Source of the DNA: Actinotignum urinale DSM 15805
Lineage (GTDB): Bacteria; Actinomycetota; Actinomycetes; Actinomycetales; Actinomycetaceae
DNA: 64,000 nt
NCBI RefSeq assembly: GCF_000420445.1
Contig: NZ_ATUY01000009.1
Coordinates: forward strand, 25,193 to 89,192
Direction: 5' to 3'
The notes beneath the pieces were generated by a model. It was not told the DNA's origin. It saw only the letters and a program-made list of their open reading frames with translations, and did not search any database. Below, piece after piece: positions 16,752 to 26,825 of the stretch. Position numbers and translations under genes: made by a program. Numbering within the stretch: position 1 is the stretch's first letter; every line of letters starts with the position of its first letter.

Positions 16752-19037
16752 ATGGCTTCTCATGCCACGGCGTTTGAAAAACGTGGGACAACTATGTCAC
16801 CACGTTTTATTCAAACGAACCAATCACCCTTTTACTCAGCTGTTGAAGATGAAACGGCCGAGCCCGTCACTAAGTACACCATGAATTTCGGGCTCCCCAT
16901 TTTCCAAGAACCCGATTCATCCGACGAATCCAAAATCATCCGAAAAATCACCTATATAGATATAGAGGACGACGAGGAAGAACAACCTCCCAAACGCGAA
17001 CGTAATCGTGACGCAGGTGCCGAGAGCAAAGCCGAGAAAAAAACATCGGATAAGTTGGCGCGTAAGGAATCACAAAAACCCGACGCCAAGAAAGATGGAT
17101 TTGAACAGCCCGCAGAACCGACACGTCGTCGTCGTACAATGAAAACCGAACCCGAGGACGACGTTACCGCTCCTCTCGGCTCAACACGTTTAGCGGCTAA
17201 ACGAGCGCGCAGGCGGGACCGGCGTGAAGTATCCTCACGTAGACGCGGAACCATTACGGAAGTCGAATATATTGCACGCCGCGAAAACGTTAAACGCGAA
17301 ATGCTTGTGCGTGAACACGATGGGCTCAACCAAATAGCTGTTCTTGAAGACGATGTACTTGTGGAACATTATGTTGCCAGGCGTACCCAAATTTCGATGG
17401 TGGGAAACGTCTATTTGGGGCGTGTCCAAAACGTTCTTCCTTCTATGGAAGCGGCCTTCGTGGATATTGGGAAAGGGCGCAACGCCGTTCTATACGCCGG
17501 TGAAGTGAACTGGGAAGAAGCAGGAATTACCCACAAAAACCCGCGCATTGAACAGGCGTTGAAAACCGGAGATCCCGTACTGGTGCAGGTCACCAAGGAT
17601 CCGATTGGGCATAAGGGTGCGCGATTAACCGCGCAAATCACCCTTGCGGGGCGTCACCTCGTCCTGGTGCCCGGAGGAAACATTACCGGCATTTCCCGCA
17701 AACTTCCAGAAGCGGAGCGCCATCGCCTCAAGAAAATATTGAAGGAAAATCTTCCTGAAGAACACGGTGTGATTGTGCGCACCGCAGCTGAAGGCGCAAC
17801 TCAGGAACAGCTTAATGACGACATTGAACGGCTCGTAAAATCCTGGAAGGAAATTCAGCGTAAGAGCAAGCAGGCAAAAACCGCGCCTGTCGTTTTGAAG
17901 AGCGAACCGGAGCTTGCCGTGCGTGTGGTTCGCGATATCTTCAACGAAGATTTCGATAAACTCAAGGTCCAGGGCAAGGACACGTGGGAAACAATTTCCG
18001 AATACGTCTCCGAGTTGTCGCCGGAACTTCATGAGCGCCTAGAGCACTGGGAATCTTCCGAAGATATTTTTGAAAAGTATCGTGTCGACGAGCAACTCGC
18101 AAAAGCCTTCGATCGTAAAGTTTGGTTGCCCAGTGGCGGAACGCTTGTTATCGACCGCACCGAAGCTATGACGGTTATTGATATTAATACCGGAAAATAC
18201 ACGGGAAGTGGCGGTTCGCTGGAAGAAACCGTGACGCTCAATAATTTGGAAGCGGCTGAAGAAATCGTCAGGCAGCTTCGCCTTCGCGATATTGGCGGAA
18301 TTATCGTTATTGACTTTATCGACATGGTTTTGGAAGCCAATCGCGATCTTGTGTTGAGGCGCCTTATCGAATGTCTTGGGCGCGATCGCACTCGCCACCA
18401 GGTTGCAGAAGTGACCTCTCTGGGTCTTGTTCAAATGACACGTAAACGTGTGGGGCAGGGCCTTGTGGAAGCATTCTCTGTTCCGTGCGAGGCGTGTGAT
18501 GCACGAGGCTACATTATTCAAAGTACCCCGGTAGAAAAGGGAGAGGAGCCCGTTCAGGAAACGGGGACGAAGAAACGTCGTCATCGTCGTGCAGAAAAGA
18601 ACTCGGTGAAGCAAGATGCCGATAAGGCCGCAAAGAGAGAAGCGGCCTCGAACGCCATGAATTCTATTGCTGCGGCCACACATGTAGATGTGCCACCCGC
18701 AGGAAAGAAGGACGTCGAGAAGGATACGCAATCCGAAGAATCAACCAAGCGCTCAGAAGATACCGGCCAGGGGACGTCATCTGAGGAAACCGCACCACGC
18801 AGAAGGCGCAGGCGTGTTGTGGTGAGCAGCGGTGTGGTTACTCCTAAACGCCAAGATCATTCGGAAGAAGAAGCGCAACATGTCGAGACCTCCTCTCCGA
18901 CATCGGGTGTTCACGCGGGTACACATTCTGTGAAAACGCGGAGCCGTGGTGTTGTGAGTAGCGGAACGATTTCGACGTCACCCGCCCATGAACCCGTTTC
19001 TGTTGTGACAATTTCACACGACGGAGAAGATTCATAG
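16752..19037 (+). CDS. rne: ribonuclease E/G
   Basis: This is the central endoribonuclease for mRNA decay and rRNA processing. After an acidic/basic disordered N-terminal region of about 190 residues come the S1-type domain (GNVYLGRVQNVLPSMEAAFV), the DNase I-like catalytic domain with VIDINTGKYTGSGG and IVIDFIDM, and a Zn-link-like CEACDARG. A disordered C-terminal tail rich in Arg, Glu and Ser follows. The start is uncertain: the ATG at 16752 has AGGAAG 9 nt upstream, and the next candidate is 16794. It precedes rplU-rpmA, the usual actinobacterial order. Confidence 0.9.
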   Translation: MASHATAFEKRGTTMSPRFIQTNQSPFYSAVEDETAEPVTKYTMNFGLPIFQEPDSSDESKIIRKITYIDIEDDEEEQPPKRERNRDAGAESKAEKKTSDKLARKESQKPDAKKDGFEQPAEPTRRRRTMKTEPEDDVTAPLGSTRLAAKRARRRDRREVSSRRRGTITEVEYIARRENVKREMLVREHDGLNQIAVLEDDVLVEHYVARRTQISMVGNVYLGRVQNVLPSMEAAFVDIGKGRNAVLYAGEVNWEEAGITHKNPRIEQALKTGDPVLVQVTKDPIGHKGARLTAQITLAGRHLVLVPGGNITGISRKLPEAERHRLKKILKENLPEEHGVIVRTAAEGATQEQLNDDIERLVKSWKEIQRKSKQAKTAPVVLKSEPELAVRVVRDIFNEDFDKLKVQGKDTWETISEYVSELSPELHERLEHWESSEDIFEKYRVDEQLAKAFDRKVWLPSGGTLVIDRTEAMTVIDINTGKYTGSGGSLEETVTLNNLEAAEEIVRQLRLRDIGGIIVIDFIDMVLEANRDLVLRRLIECLGRDRTRHQVAEVTSLGLVQMTRKRVGQGLVEAFSVPCEACDARGYIIQSTPVEKGEEPVQETGTKKRRHRRAEKNSVKQDADKAAKREAASNAMNSIAAATHVDVPPAGKKDVEKDTQSEESTKRSEDTGQGTSSEETAPRRRRRRVVVSSGVVTPKRQDHSEEEAQHVETSSPTSGVHAGTHSVKTRSRGVVSSGTISTSPAHEPVSVVTISHDGEDS

Positions 19038-19231
19038 GTGAAAAAAGTCAAATAAAACAAGGCTTTCTACGTACAGTGGGATATCCCATAGGTAAAATGG
19101 CACAAACTACAGATGTGTAACTTGAGTTTATGGGGGAAGTCGTTGTAAAGTAGTTAGCCGATGCTTAAAGCAATCGATAGTTAAACTATGCGCAAAAGCG
19201 CACAAGTAGCCGTAATCAACAGGAGCAAAAC

Positions 19232-19537
19232 GTGGTGTACGCGATCGTCAAGGCCGGCGGCCGTCAGGAAAAAGTTTCCGTCGGAACCGTCGTCGTTATT
19301 GACAAGGTGGAAGGCGAAGCTGGAGATACCATTCAGCTTGAGCCCATCATGCTCGTTGACGGGGACAAGGTCACCACGGCTGCCGATGGCATTTTGGCGA
19401 AGGTAACTGCTGAAATTGTTCGCGACGAAAAGGGTCCGAAGATCTCTATCGTTAAGTACAAGAACAAGACTCGTTACCGTAAGCGCCAGGGACACCGCCA
19501 ATTGCGGACCCGTGTGAAAGTCACCGGCATTAAGTAA
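19232..19537 (+). CDS. rplU: 50S ribosomal protein L21
   Basis: The 101-residue protein reads [19 protein letters not shown] and has the RKRQGHRQ motif near the C-terminus, diagnostic of L21. The start is GTG with AGGAG upstream. It is followed by rpmA after 55 bp. Confidence 0.96.
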   Translation: MVYAIVKAGGRQEKVSVGTVVVIDKVEGEAGDTIQLEPIMLVDGDKVTTAADGILAKVTAEIVRDEKGPKISIVKYKNKTRYRKRQGHRQLRTRVKVTGIK

Positions 19538-19592
19538 TGGCCTATCAACGTTAACTAGCGATATTTTAAGAAGTAAGTAAGAAGGTAAAGAG

Positions 19593-19850
19593 ATGGCACA
19601 TAAGAAGGGTGGCGGCTCGTCCAGTAACGGTCGCGATTCGAATGCTCAGCGTCTCGGTGTGAAGCGCTACGGTGGTCAGGTTGTTGGCGCAGGAGAAATT
19701 CTTGTTCGTCAGCGTGGCACCAAGTTCCATCCTGGTGTGAATGTTGGCCGTGGCAAGGACGACACCTTGTTCGCCAAGGAAGCAGGCACCGTTCAGTTCG
19801 TGACACGTCGCGATCGCAAGATGGTTGACGTCGTTACAGCAGATGCGTAA
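19593..19850 (+). CDS. rpmA: 50S ribosomal protein L27
   Basis: The 85-residue L27 starts [20 protein letters not shown] and contains [20 protein letters not shown]. There is no N-terminal extension of the kind cleaved in Firmicutes. L27 reaches the peptidyl-transferase centre. Confidence 0.97.
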   Translation: MAHKKGGGSSSNGRDSNAQRLGVKRYGGQVVGAGEILVRQRGTKFHPGVNVGRGKDDTLFAKEAGTVQFVTRRDRKMVDVVTADA

Positions 19851-19865
19851 ACGATAATAACTTCT

Positions 19866-19898
19866 CGTAAGGGGTGGGATATTCTTCCACCCCTTACG
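19866..19898 (+). terminator. hairpin after rpmA
   Basis: A perfect 12-bp inverted repeat CGTAAGGGGTGG/CCACCCCTTACG encloses a 9-nt loop 15 bp after the rpmA stop. No T-run follows, so it may be an RNA-processing or partial termination structure. Confidence 0.65.
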
Positions 19899-20087
19899 TG
19901 TATCACAGGGAACCTGGCTTCAAAGCGTAGTGCTTGGTACGCCAGCAGTGTGGAAAGTCGGTGCGAGAAATATTTGCACACAATCTCGGGCTTCAAGCAT
20001 CTGATTCGCACAAGAACCGCGCAGAAACTATTCGCATAGGTTTCCGGCTTGTAGTAGTTGCACATTAACACGGGAAATAACACTTTC

Positions 20088-21605
20088 ATGGCAACATTCA
20101 TCGATAAAGTAACCCTCCATCTCACGGCTGGAAATGGTGGTAACGGGTGCGTCTCGGTACGTCGCGAAAAATTTAAACCACTCGGCGGGCCGGATGGCGC
20201 CGACGGAGGGCACGGCGGAAGCATTATCTTCAAGGTCGATACCAGCGAGCGAACCCTTCTGGACTACCACAGAATCCCGCATCGCAGAGCGCAAAACGGA
20301 CAACCCGGCGCCGGCGATCTGCAGCGAGGCAAAAATGGTGCGGATCTTATCCTCAACGTACCCGAAGGAACCGTCATCACCACGCCGGATGGCGATATTC
20401 TTGCCGATTTAAGTGTGGCAGGGGACAGCTATATTGCCGCGCGTGGCGGAGTTGGTGGTTTAGGAAACGCAGCTCTTGCGTCGAAAAAACGTAAGGCTCC
20501 AGGTTTCGCTCTCCTTGGTGAGCCAGGTGAAGAACGCGACGTTGTTCTCGAACTGAAATCCGTTGCCGATGTCGGGTTGATTGGCTTCCCTTCTGCCGGT
20601 AAATCCTCACTTATTGCAGCAATGAGTGCTGCGCGCCCGAAAATCGCCGATTATCCTTTCACCACCCTCGTTCCGAATCTCGGTGTGGTAACCGCTGGAG
20701 ATGTGCGTTACACTATGGCGGATGTGCCAGGGTTAATTCCGGGCGCTAGCGAAGGACGTGGCTTAGGGCTTGAATTTTTGCGGCACATTGAGCGTTGCGC
20801 TGTCCTTGTTCATGTGATTGATTGCGCCACCCTTGAACCCGGGCGCGATCCGCTCACGGATCTGGACATTATTGAACAAGAACTTGCGCTCTACTCCTCA
20901 CAAATTCCGCCCATGGAAGGCGTGGTTCCTTTAAGTGAACGCCCCCGCATTGCAGTTCTCAATAAAATCGATGTGCCCGAAGCAGAAGAACTTGCCGAAT
21001 TCGTGACCCCGGATCTTCAAGAACGCGGAATGGATGTGTACCTTGTTTCCGCTGTGGCGCGCAAAGGGTTGAAAGAACTCTCCTTCGCCCTGGCTAACAT
21101 TGTTGAAAAAGTTCGCAGCGAACTTCCCAAAGAGGAAGAACAGCCTCGTATTGTTTTGCGTCCGCAACGCGCGCAGTCCAGCTTCACCGTCGAACAATGC
21201 ACGTATGGTGGAAATACGTTCTGGAATGTACGTGGCCAAACCGTAGAACGCTGGGTTATTCAAACAGATTTTGATAACGACGAAGCCGTGGGTTACCTTG
21301 GGGAACGTTTGCATCGCGTTGGGGTGGAAGATCAGTTGCGTAAAGTAGGTGCTTTACCCGGTGATATGGTGGTGATTGGTCCGCCACAAACAGGTTTTAT
21401 TTTTGATTGGGAGCCGACGGTTGCCGCGGTTTCTGAGGTGTATGGCCCTAGAGGTTCTGATTTGCGTCTTGAGGAAGAGCGTACCCGTGCAACACGCCGT
21501 GAAAAGAGGCAGGCACATCACGATCGTATGGATGCTAAAGAAGCTGCACGTCAAGAACTTCGAGACGACCGCGAGAAAGGGCTGTGGACAAACCCCTCAG
21601 AATAA
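20088..21605 (+). CDS. obgE: GTPase Obg/CgtA
   Basis: Obg is an essential ribosome-assembly and stress GTPase. The 505-residue protein has the glycine-rich Obg fold ([30 protein letters not shown]), the G domain with [25 protein letters not shown] and NKID, and a C-terminal OCT domain. The final 50 residues are highly charged. I place the start at the ATG at 20088 (MATFIDKV), which fits the family; the frame extends ten codons further without support. The ribosome-binding site is weak. Confidence 0.94.
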   Translation: MATFIDKVTLHLTAGNGGNGCVSVRREKFKPLGGPDGADGGHGGSIIFKVDTSERTLLDYHRIPHRRAQNGQPGAGDLQRGKNGADLILNVPEGTVITTPDGDILADLSVAGDSYIAARGGVGGLGNAALASKKRKAPGFALLGEPGEERDVVLELKSVADVGLIGFPSAGKSSLIAAMSAARPKIADYPFTTLVPNLGVVTAGDVRYTMADVPGLIPGASEGRGLGLEFLRHIERCAVLVHVIDCATLEPGRDPLTDLDIIEQELALYSSQIPPMEGVVPLSERPRIAVLNKIDVPEAEELAEFVTPDLQERGMDVYLVSAVARKGLKELSFALANIVEKVRSELPKEEEQPRIVLRPQRAQSSFTVEQCTYGGNTFWNVRGQTVERWVIQTDFDNDEAVGYLGERLHRVGVEDQLRKVGALPGDMVVIGPPQTGFIFDWEPTVAAVSEVYGPRGSDLRLEEERTRATRREKRQAHHDRMDAKEAARQELRDDREKGLWTNPSE

Positions 21606-21726
21606 TGCCCTCATATTGTAGGGTTTGTTGTGGTAGTCACCGACGCTAGACGCATATTCGCAATAGGCACCGCATTATTCACAAAGGACGTGAAGCCGAG
21701 TTAGATACGTATGTGGCCGTATTTAA

Positions 21727-21799
21727 GGTGACGCACGGGGGTTAGGGTTTGTGCCCGTACTTCGGGTGACGTACGGAGGTTAGGGTTTGTGCCCGTACT
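21727..21799. repeat. two 35-bp direct repeats upstream of proB
   Basis: Copies at 21727-21761 and 21765-21799 share GTTAGGGTTTGTGCCCGTA and differ at two positions. A degenerate third half-unit (GTGGCCGTATTTAAGGTGAC) precedes them. They end about 50 bp before the proB start, so they could be operators. Confidence 0.8.
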
Positions 21800-21849
21800 A
21801 TAGATGCGCAATAGCGACGTGCACAAAATGTTAAAGGAAAGAAGGATTC

Positions 21850-22962
21850 ATGGAGAACACAACGCGATCTGTTGTAGCCAGCCAAGCTCAACGTATCGTC
21901 GTAAAAATAGGTTCTTCTTCGTTGACGCGCGAGGATGGTTCGCTCAATCTTGAGGCGATTAACCAATTGACTCGCGCTCTTGCCGATGCACATAACCGTG
22001 GTATTGATATTGTGTTGGTCTCCTCCGGAGCTGTAGCTGCGGGGGCCACTCCTCTCAATATGACTCGCCCGAAAACAATGAGCGATAAGCAGGCGGCCGC
22101 GATGGTGGGGCAATCCCGGTTGATGGCGGCCTATGAAATTTCTTTCGCCAACTACGGGATTACTGTCGGTCAGGTTCTTTTAACGGTGCCGGATGTCATT
22201 CATCGTAAGCATTATGCCAACGCTCAACACGCTTTAAAGACGCTTTTGGGCATGCACGTGATTCCCGTCGTCAATGAAAACGATGCGGTTGTGACCGACG
22301 AACTTCGTTTTGGAGATAATGATCGTTTGGCGGCCCTCACCTCTCACCTTATCGATGCGCAGATGCTTGTTTTGTTAACCGACGTGGACGGTTTGTATAG
22401 TGCGCCGCCAACTGAGCCGGGCGCGCACCTTATTGAGAAGGTGAGCGGGCTTGAGGATCTTGATGGGTTGTCCATTACAGGACGTGGTTCGAGTGTAGGA
22501 ACTGGGGGAATGCGGACGAAAGTTGCGGCCGCGGAGCTTGCCGCATCCGGAGGCGTGGGAGTTGTGCTCACGAGTGCAGATAATGTGGAAAAGGCGTTGA
22601 ACGGTGAACCTGTGGGGACGTGGTTTGTTCCATCGTCACGGCATCCTTCCGCGCGTTCTTTGTGGTTGGAGCATGTTGCTCAGGTTCGAGGCCATGTGAC
22701 AGTTGATGCCGGAGCGCGTCAGGCATTAACGAAAGCACGTGCCTCCCTGCTTCTTGTGGGCGTTACCGGGGTTGCCGGGCGCTTTGCCGAAGGTGATCTT
22801 ATTGAAATTAAGGACGAAACGGGCAGAGTTTTTGCCCGCGGACTTTCCGCCTATAACGTCGAAGAATTATTGGGTTTTGTGGGTAGTCCTCGTGCACGCG
22901 GTCAACGTCCGGTTGTTCACGCCAATGATATCGTGCGGGTGAGAGTGCATAAAGAAAAATAA
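21850..22962 (+). CDS. proB: glutamate 5-kinase
   Basis: ProB phosphorylates glutamate, the first committed step of proline synthesis. The 370-residue protein has the amino-acid kinase domain (VVKIGSSSLT, VSSGAVAAG, NENDAVVTDELRFGDNDRL) and a C-terminal PUA domain from about residue 275. The AAGGA-type site precedes the ATG. Unusually, proA is not adjacent but 1.9 kb downstream, beyond two inserted genes. Confidence 0.95.
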   Translation: MENTTRSVVASQAQRIVVKIGSSSLTREDGSLNLEAINQLTRALADAHNRGIDIVLVSSGAVAAGATPLNMTRPKTMSDKQAAAMVGQSRLMAAYEISFANYGITVGQVLLTVPDVIHRKHYANAQHALKTLLGMHVIPVVNENDAVVTDELRFGDNDRLAALTSHLIDAQMLVLLTDVDGLYSAPPTEPGAHLIEKVSGLEDLDGLSITGRGSSVGTGGMRTKVAAAELAASGGVGVVLTSADNVEKALNGEPVGTWFVPSSRHPSARSLWLEHVAQVRGHVTVDAGARQALTKARASLLLVGVTGVAGRFAEGDLIEIKDETGRVFARGLSAYNVEELLGFVGSPRARGQRPVVHANDIVRVRVHKEK

Positions 22963-23168
22963 TATTACTTCACTTTGGTGAATTTTCGGTAAATATTATG
23001 CATAAATTTATATAAACTTAATATTTATTCGTTCCATTTTAGTGATACCTTACACTTTGTGTCGTTTTTTGTTGCAGTTTCGGTGACACTAACTTACGGT
23101 TGAGTAGTAACGTCAAATTATTCGGCTTGTCTATGGACACTAAAGCTGAAGGATCTAAGGAGAACGTC

Positions 23169-23276
23169 ATGCGCCTGATCGCTCGCACTATGGTTTGTTG
23201 TAATTCCATGAGCAGCAAGGGTATGCATCTCTCCTTTGGACATTGTCCATGGCTACATAACAGCGAAACAGCCTAG
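23169..23276 (+). CDS. candidate cysteine-responsive leader peptide
   Basis: A 35-codon ORF begins MRLIARTMVCCNSM and has an AAGGAG box exactly 6 nt upstream, a far better site than chance predicts. Tandem Cys codons at positions 10-11 and another Cys at 26 recall the actinobacterial leader peptides that lie upstream of sulfur-metabolism genes and respond to cysteine supply. It ends 32 bp before an oxidoreductase gene on the same strand. A small stem TGGAC-ATT-GTCCA lies in its second half. The function is inferred; the ORF itself is well supported. Confidence 0.7.
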   Translation: MRLIARTMVCCNSMSSKGMHLSFGHCPWLHNSETA

Positions 23277-23308
23277 TCCAGAATCCTTTAGCGAAAACGA
23301 GTAATGAC

Positions 23309-24205
23309 ATGACAATTCAATTAACAACAATTTCCTGCAAAGCAACAAACGAAGAAATCCTGCGCGACGCAGCGGTAGGACTGGACTTATCCCTCCTCGG
23401 AGCACGCACAGAACGTTTCGGAAGTGGCGAAGAACTCTCACGCAAAAGCGCAAATATAGGAATGCTTTTCGCCAGCGCACAAGCTGCCACAACTAATGGA
23501 ATAGATTTTGTGTGCCTTTCCAAAGATTTTGTCGTCTCGGAAACCGGCAATCCTTCGCTTGACCGCGTCAAAGCCGCTATTGAAATGATAAAGTATGGCG
23601 TTTCCCAGATCGCGGTAGTTATTGCGCCTGAAGTTGAGACATTCAACGCAACTTTGGATATGCTTGAGGGCGTCGATTCGAGTCGCATTGTGCTGAGCTT
23701 CCCCTTAAGTGGTGAAGAAAAGACCGACGAATTAGATACGTGTATTTCTCGGGCGAAAGAAATGAATGTCCAGCTTCTTGCCCAGGTTGATGCAGAAACT
23801 GTTCTCGCTTCGAATCCGGAACGTTTCATTCACATTGGCCCGGATATTCGCATGAACGCACCAACACCGCATCTTGCACGCGAAGCACGTTTTGCACTGC
23901 GGGCTGCCGCTCAGGAAAGTGGCCAGGAGCTTCGAGTACTCCTTGACATAGGTGTGATTATTTCAGCAACCCGTCAAGCCGCCAAAGAACGCCTTATTCT
24001 CAATGAAACAATTAGCGGGAAAAAGATGTTCTCACGCACAGTTCACGTTATCGGGACAGTATGCGATATAGCCGATGCAACCGAATACTGGTTAGGGCAA
24101 GGCGCGGCAGACGGCGTGGTTTATCTTCCCGCATCAGCCGGAACAGATGTGGCATCCCTCGTCAAAGGTGTTATTCCCTTCCTCGTCGGACGTGCAACTG
24201 CGTAG
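23309..24205 (+). CDS. luciferase-like (LLM) flavin monooxygenase homologue, divergent
   Basis: The 298-residue protein has the shape of the bacterial luciferase-like superfamily. The start contains a diverged AAVGLDLSLLGARTERFG segment, then FASAQAATTNGIDFVCLSKD and, at the end, GTVCDIADATEYWLGQGAAD and SLVKGVIPFL, the superfamily's C-terminal signature. It is closest in outline to the NtaA/SnaA/DszA branch, which oxidises sulfonates, thioethers or aminocarboxylates. It is shorter than usual (about 350-450) and some motifs are weak, so activity is uncertain. The upstream cysteine-codon leader argues for a sulfur-linked role. Confidence 0.6.
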   Translation: MTIQLTTISCKATNEEILRDAAVGLDLSLLGARTERFGSGEELSRKSANIGMLFASAQAATTNGIDFVCLSKDFVVSETGNPSLDRVKAAIEMIKYGVSQIAVVIAPEVETFNATLDMLEGVDSSRIVLSFPLSGEEKTDELDTCISRAKEMNVQLLAQVDAETVLASNPERFIHIGPDIRMNAPTPHLAREARFALRAAAQESGQELRVLLDIGVIISATRQAAKERLILNETISGKKMFSRTVHVIGTVCDIADATEYWLGQGAADGVVYLPASAGTDVASLVKGVIPFLVGRATA

Positions 24206-24258
24206 ATAGAGATTTTCTTGTAGCTGGCGTCGGCATTCAAGCCATGTGAAAAAGAGTC

Positions 24259-24294
24259 AAGGTGTGGGGCGAAGTTTTCTTCGCCCCACACCTT
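24259..24294. terminator. 16-bp perfect hairpin between convergent genes
   Basis: AAGGTGTGGGGCGAAG pairs perfectly with its complement around TTTT. It stands between the monooxygenase homologue and the convergent trxA and probably terminates the former, possibly both. Confidence 0.8.
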
Positions 24295-24407
24295 CGTCGT
24301 CGTATATTTATCGTCGGATATATGTAGTGATATTCACCGTATATTTATGCTGAACATTCTGCCGTACACCGGAAAGCAACGGCTATACGCTGTTCAGTAA
24401 AGAAAAA

Positions 24408-24767
24408 TTATTTGCCCTGATCCTCAAGTTTTGCGCGAATCTCATCCATATCCAGAGCTTTAACCTGAGTAATCAGATTGTCCAAATCCTTTTTCCTCAA
24501 GGCACCCGGCTGGGAAAAGATGCGGATATTATCGCGGAAAACCATGATGGTGGGGATGGACATAATTTGGAAATGACCGGCAAGATCCTGGTTTTCGTCG
24601 GTGTTGATTTTCCCGAAGGTAACGTCTGGATTTTCTTCCGAAGCCTTTTCGAAAATGGGCGCGAATCCTCGGCACGGGCCACACCACGGTGCCCAGAAAT
24701 CAAGAATGGTAATACCTTCAGATACAGCATCATTAAAATTGTCGAGAGTTACTTCTATTGTGGCCAT
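24408..24767 (-). CDS. trxA: thioredoxin
   Basis: The 119-residue protein has the thioredoxin fold with active site FWAPWCGPCRGFAPIF near residues 26-41 and the cis-proline loop SIPTIMVF near 74. The start ATG at 24767 (MATIEVTLDNF) has an AAAGGA box; a longer frame to 24869 overlaps proA and is unlikely. A short C-terminal extension (DMDEIRAKLEDQGK) follows the fold. It is convergent with the monooxygenase homologue and divergent from proA. Confidence 0.95.
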   Translation of the reverse strand: MATIEVTLDNFNDAVSEGITILDFWAPWCGPCRGFAPIFEKASEENPDVTFGKINTDENQDLAGHFQIMSIPTIMVFRDNIRIFSQPGALRKKDLDNLITQVKALDMDEIRAKLEDQGK

Positions 24768-24860
24768 GATGGTCCTTTGTTTGAAAATAATGTCACTTGA
24801 GGCAACGCAACTTTCAAGAAGAGTATTCCAAAAGATTCCTAGTAGATTATTCTTAAGGGT

Positions 24861-26129
24861 ATGACTCAACAGGATATTCGATCACAGGTGACGGATATAG
24901 CTCGCGCAGCGCGTGCCGCCAGCTCTTCACTTCGCACAGCCTCCACCGCACAAAAGAACGCACTTCTGCAAGAAATCTCTTCCCAGCTTCGCGCAAGCGT
25001 TGCCGATATTGTTGCCGCAAACGCCAAAGATGTTGCACGTGGCCGTAACAACGGGATGAATGAAGGACTTATTGATCGCCTCGTTCTTGACGAAGCACGA
25101 ATTTGCGGGATTGCGGATGCGGTAGACAAAGTTGTTTTCTTGCCCGATCCTGTTGGCGAGGTGGTGCGCGGTAATAATCTTGCAAACGGGATGCGTTTGC
25201 GTCAGGTGCGCGTTCCCATGGGTGTTATCGGAATGATTTATGAAGCTCGCCCGAATGTGACGGTTGATGCGGCAACATTAGCAGTGAAAGCTGGTAGTGC
25301 AGTGATTCTGCGCGGGGGAAGCGCGGCTCTGGAATCCAATGAGGTTCTTGTGGATATTATGCGAAGAGCTGCGAAAGCTACAGGTTTCCCTGAAAATATT
25401 ATTCAAAGTATTGATTTTTGTGGGCGTGAAGGAGCCGTCGAATTGATGAAACTACGCGGGTTAATCGACGTTGTTATCCCGCGCGGGGGAGCGGGGCTGA
25501 TTCAAACTGTTGTGCGTGAATCCCTCGTCCCGGTTATCGAGACGGGTGTAGGGAACTGTCACGTATATATTGACAAGGAAAATAATCCCCAGCAGGCGCT
25601 CGATATCGTCGTGAATTCAAAGACACATAGGTGTAGCGTCTGTAACGCAGCTGAGAGCTTACTTGTACACAGGGATATTGCGAGCTCTCAACTTCCAGGG
25701 ATTCTTCACGCACTGAGCGATGCTGGCGTCACACTCCATGTTGATGAGGAAACGGCCGGGCTTGTGCCCGAGCTGGATACCGTGCCGGCAACCCAAAAAG
25801 ATTGGGAACGCGAATATTTATCGATGGACATGGCCGTAAAAATTGTGGGTAGCTTGGACGAGGCGATTGAACATATTTCCCGCTACTCTACAGGGCACAC
25901 TGAGTCCATTTGCTCCACAAATGTTGCCACGATTAACGAATTTACTGCGCGTGTAGACAGTGCGGTCGTTATGGTGAACGCCTCCACACGTTTCACGGAT
26001 GGTGGAGAATTCGGGCTCGGAGCCGAAATTGGTATTTCTACCCAAAAATTACATGCTCGCGGGCCAATGGCATTAGAAGAAATGACGACGACGATGTGGA
26101 TCGCGGAGGGGAACGGGCATGTCCGCTAA
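24861..26129 (+). CDS. proA: glutamate-5-semialdehyde (gamma-glutamyl phosphate) reductase
   Basis: ProA reduces glutamyl phosphate with NADPH in proline synthesis. The 422-residue protein shows [19 protein letters not shown] near 116, the [17 protein letters not shown] region with the catalytic Cys, and the C-terminal [20 protein letters not shown]. It overlaps nadD by 11 bp. No good Shine-Dalgarno site precedes the ATG; AAGGG is immediately adjacent to it, so the message may be leaderless. Confidence 0.95.
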   Translation: MTQQDIRSQVTDIARAARAASSSLRTASTAQKNALLQEISSQLRASVADIVAANAKDVARGRNNGMNEGLIDRLVLDEARICGIADAVDKVVFLPDPVGEVVRGNNLANGMRLRQVRVPMGVIGMIYEARPNVTVDAATLAVKAGSAVILRGGSAALESNEVLVDIMRRAAKATGFPENIIQSIDFCGREGAVELMKLRGLIDVVIPRGGAGLIQTVVRESLVPVIETGVGNCHVYIDKENNPQQALDIVVNSKTHRCSVCNAAESLLVHRDIASSQLPGILHALSDAGVTLHVDEETAGLVPELDTVPATQKDWEREYLSMDMAVKIVGSLDEAIEHISRYSTGHTESICSTNVATINEFTARVDSAVVMVNASTRFTDGGEFGLGAEIGISTQKLHARGPMALEEMTTTMWIAEGNGHVR

Positions 26130-26802
26130 AGTGATTGTTCCTTCTGAAGATGTTGATACAAGCGTTCAACTACCGGTAAATGTGACAAACCGGCGTCCAC
26201 GTATTGGTGTGATGGGTGGAACTTTTGACCCGATCCATCACGGGCACCTTGTTGCTGCCTCTGAAGTCCAGCACCTTTTCCATCTGGATGAAGTTATTTT
26301 CGTGCCCACGGGAATCTCGTCTTTCAAACAGGATCGCGACGTCACCCTTCCTGAACATAGATATCTTATGGCTGTTATCGCGACGGCATCTAATACGCGA
26401 TTCAGTGTCTCCCGTGTGGATATTGACCGGCCGGGCGTTACCTACACCGTCGATACGCTCAAAGATTTGAGCAGAATGCATCCAGAAGCTGAGCTGTTCT
26501 TCATTACTGGAGCCGATGTGCTTCCGCAAATATTGAGCTGGAAGGATTCGGGTGATTTGTGGGAGTTAGCGACTTTTATTGGGGTGACACGGCCGGGGCA
26601 CGCTATTGATGTGTCGAGTTTACCCAAGGGAACAACGAAAATAGTTGAGGTTCCCGCGATGGCAATTTCCTCGACGGATATTAGGGAACGTGTTTTGCGT
26701 GGTGCACCCATTTGGTATTTAGTGCCGGATGATGTGGTTCAACACATTAGAAAATATGGACTTTATGATGTTTCCGGAAAAATAGGTAAACTAGAGAAAT
26801 AA
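26119..26802 (+). CDS. nadD: nicotinate-nucleotide adenylyltransferase
   Basis: NadD makes deamido-NAD from nicotinate mononucleotide and ATP. The signature [20 protein letters not shown] begins near residue 32 and the C-terminal [10 protein letters not shown] motif is present. The first 30 residues form an unconserved extension; the ATG at 26119 nevertheless has a GGAGGGG box inside the end of proA. The proA-nadD-...-rsfS order is standard in actinobacteria. Confidence 0.93.
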   Translation: MSAKVIVPSEDVDTSVQLPVNVTNRRPRIGVMGGTFDPIHHGHLVAASEVQHLFHLDEVIFVPTGISSFKQDRDVTLPEHRYLMAVIATASNTRFSVSRVDIDRPGVTYTVDTLKDLSRMHPEAELFFITGADVLPQILSWKDSGDLWELATFIGVTRPGHAIDVSSLPKGTTKIVEVPAMAISSTDIRERVLRGAPIWYLVPDDVVQHIRKYGLYDVSGKIGKLEK

Positions 26803-26825
26803 CATATGCTACGAGAGGTAATCGA

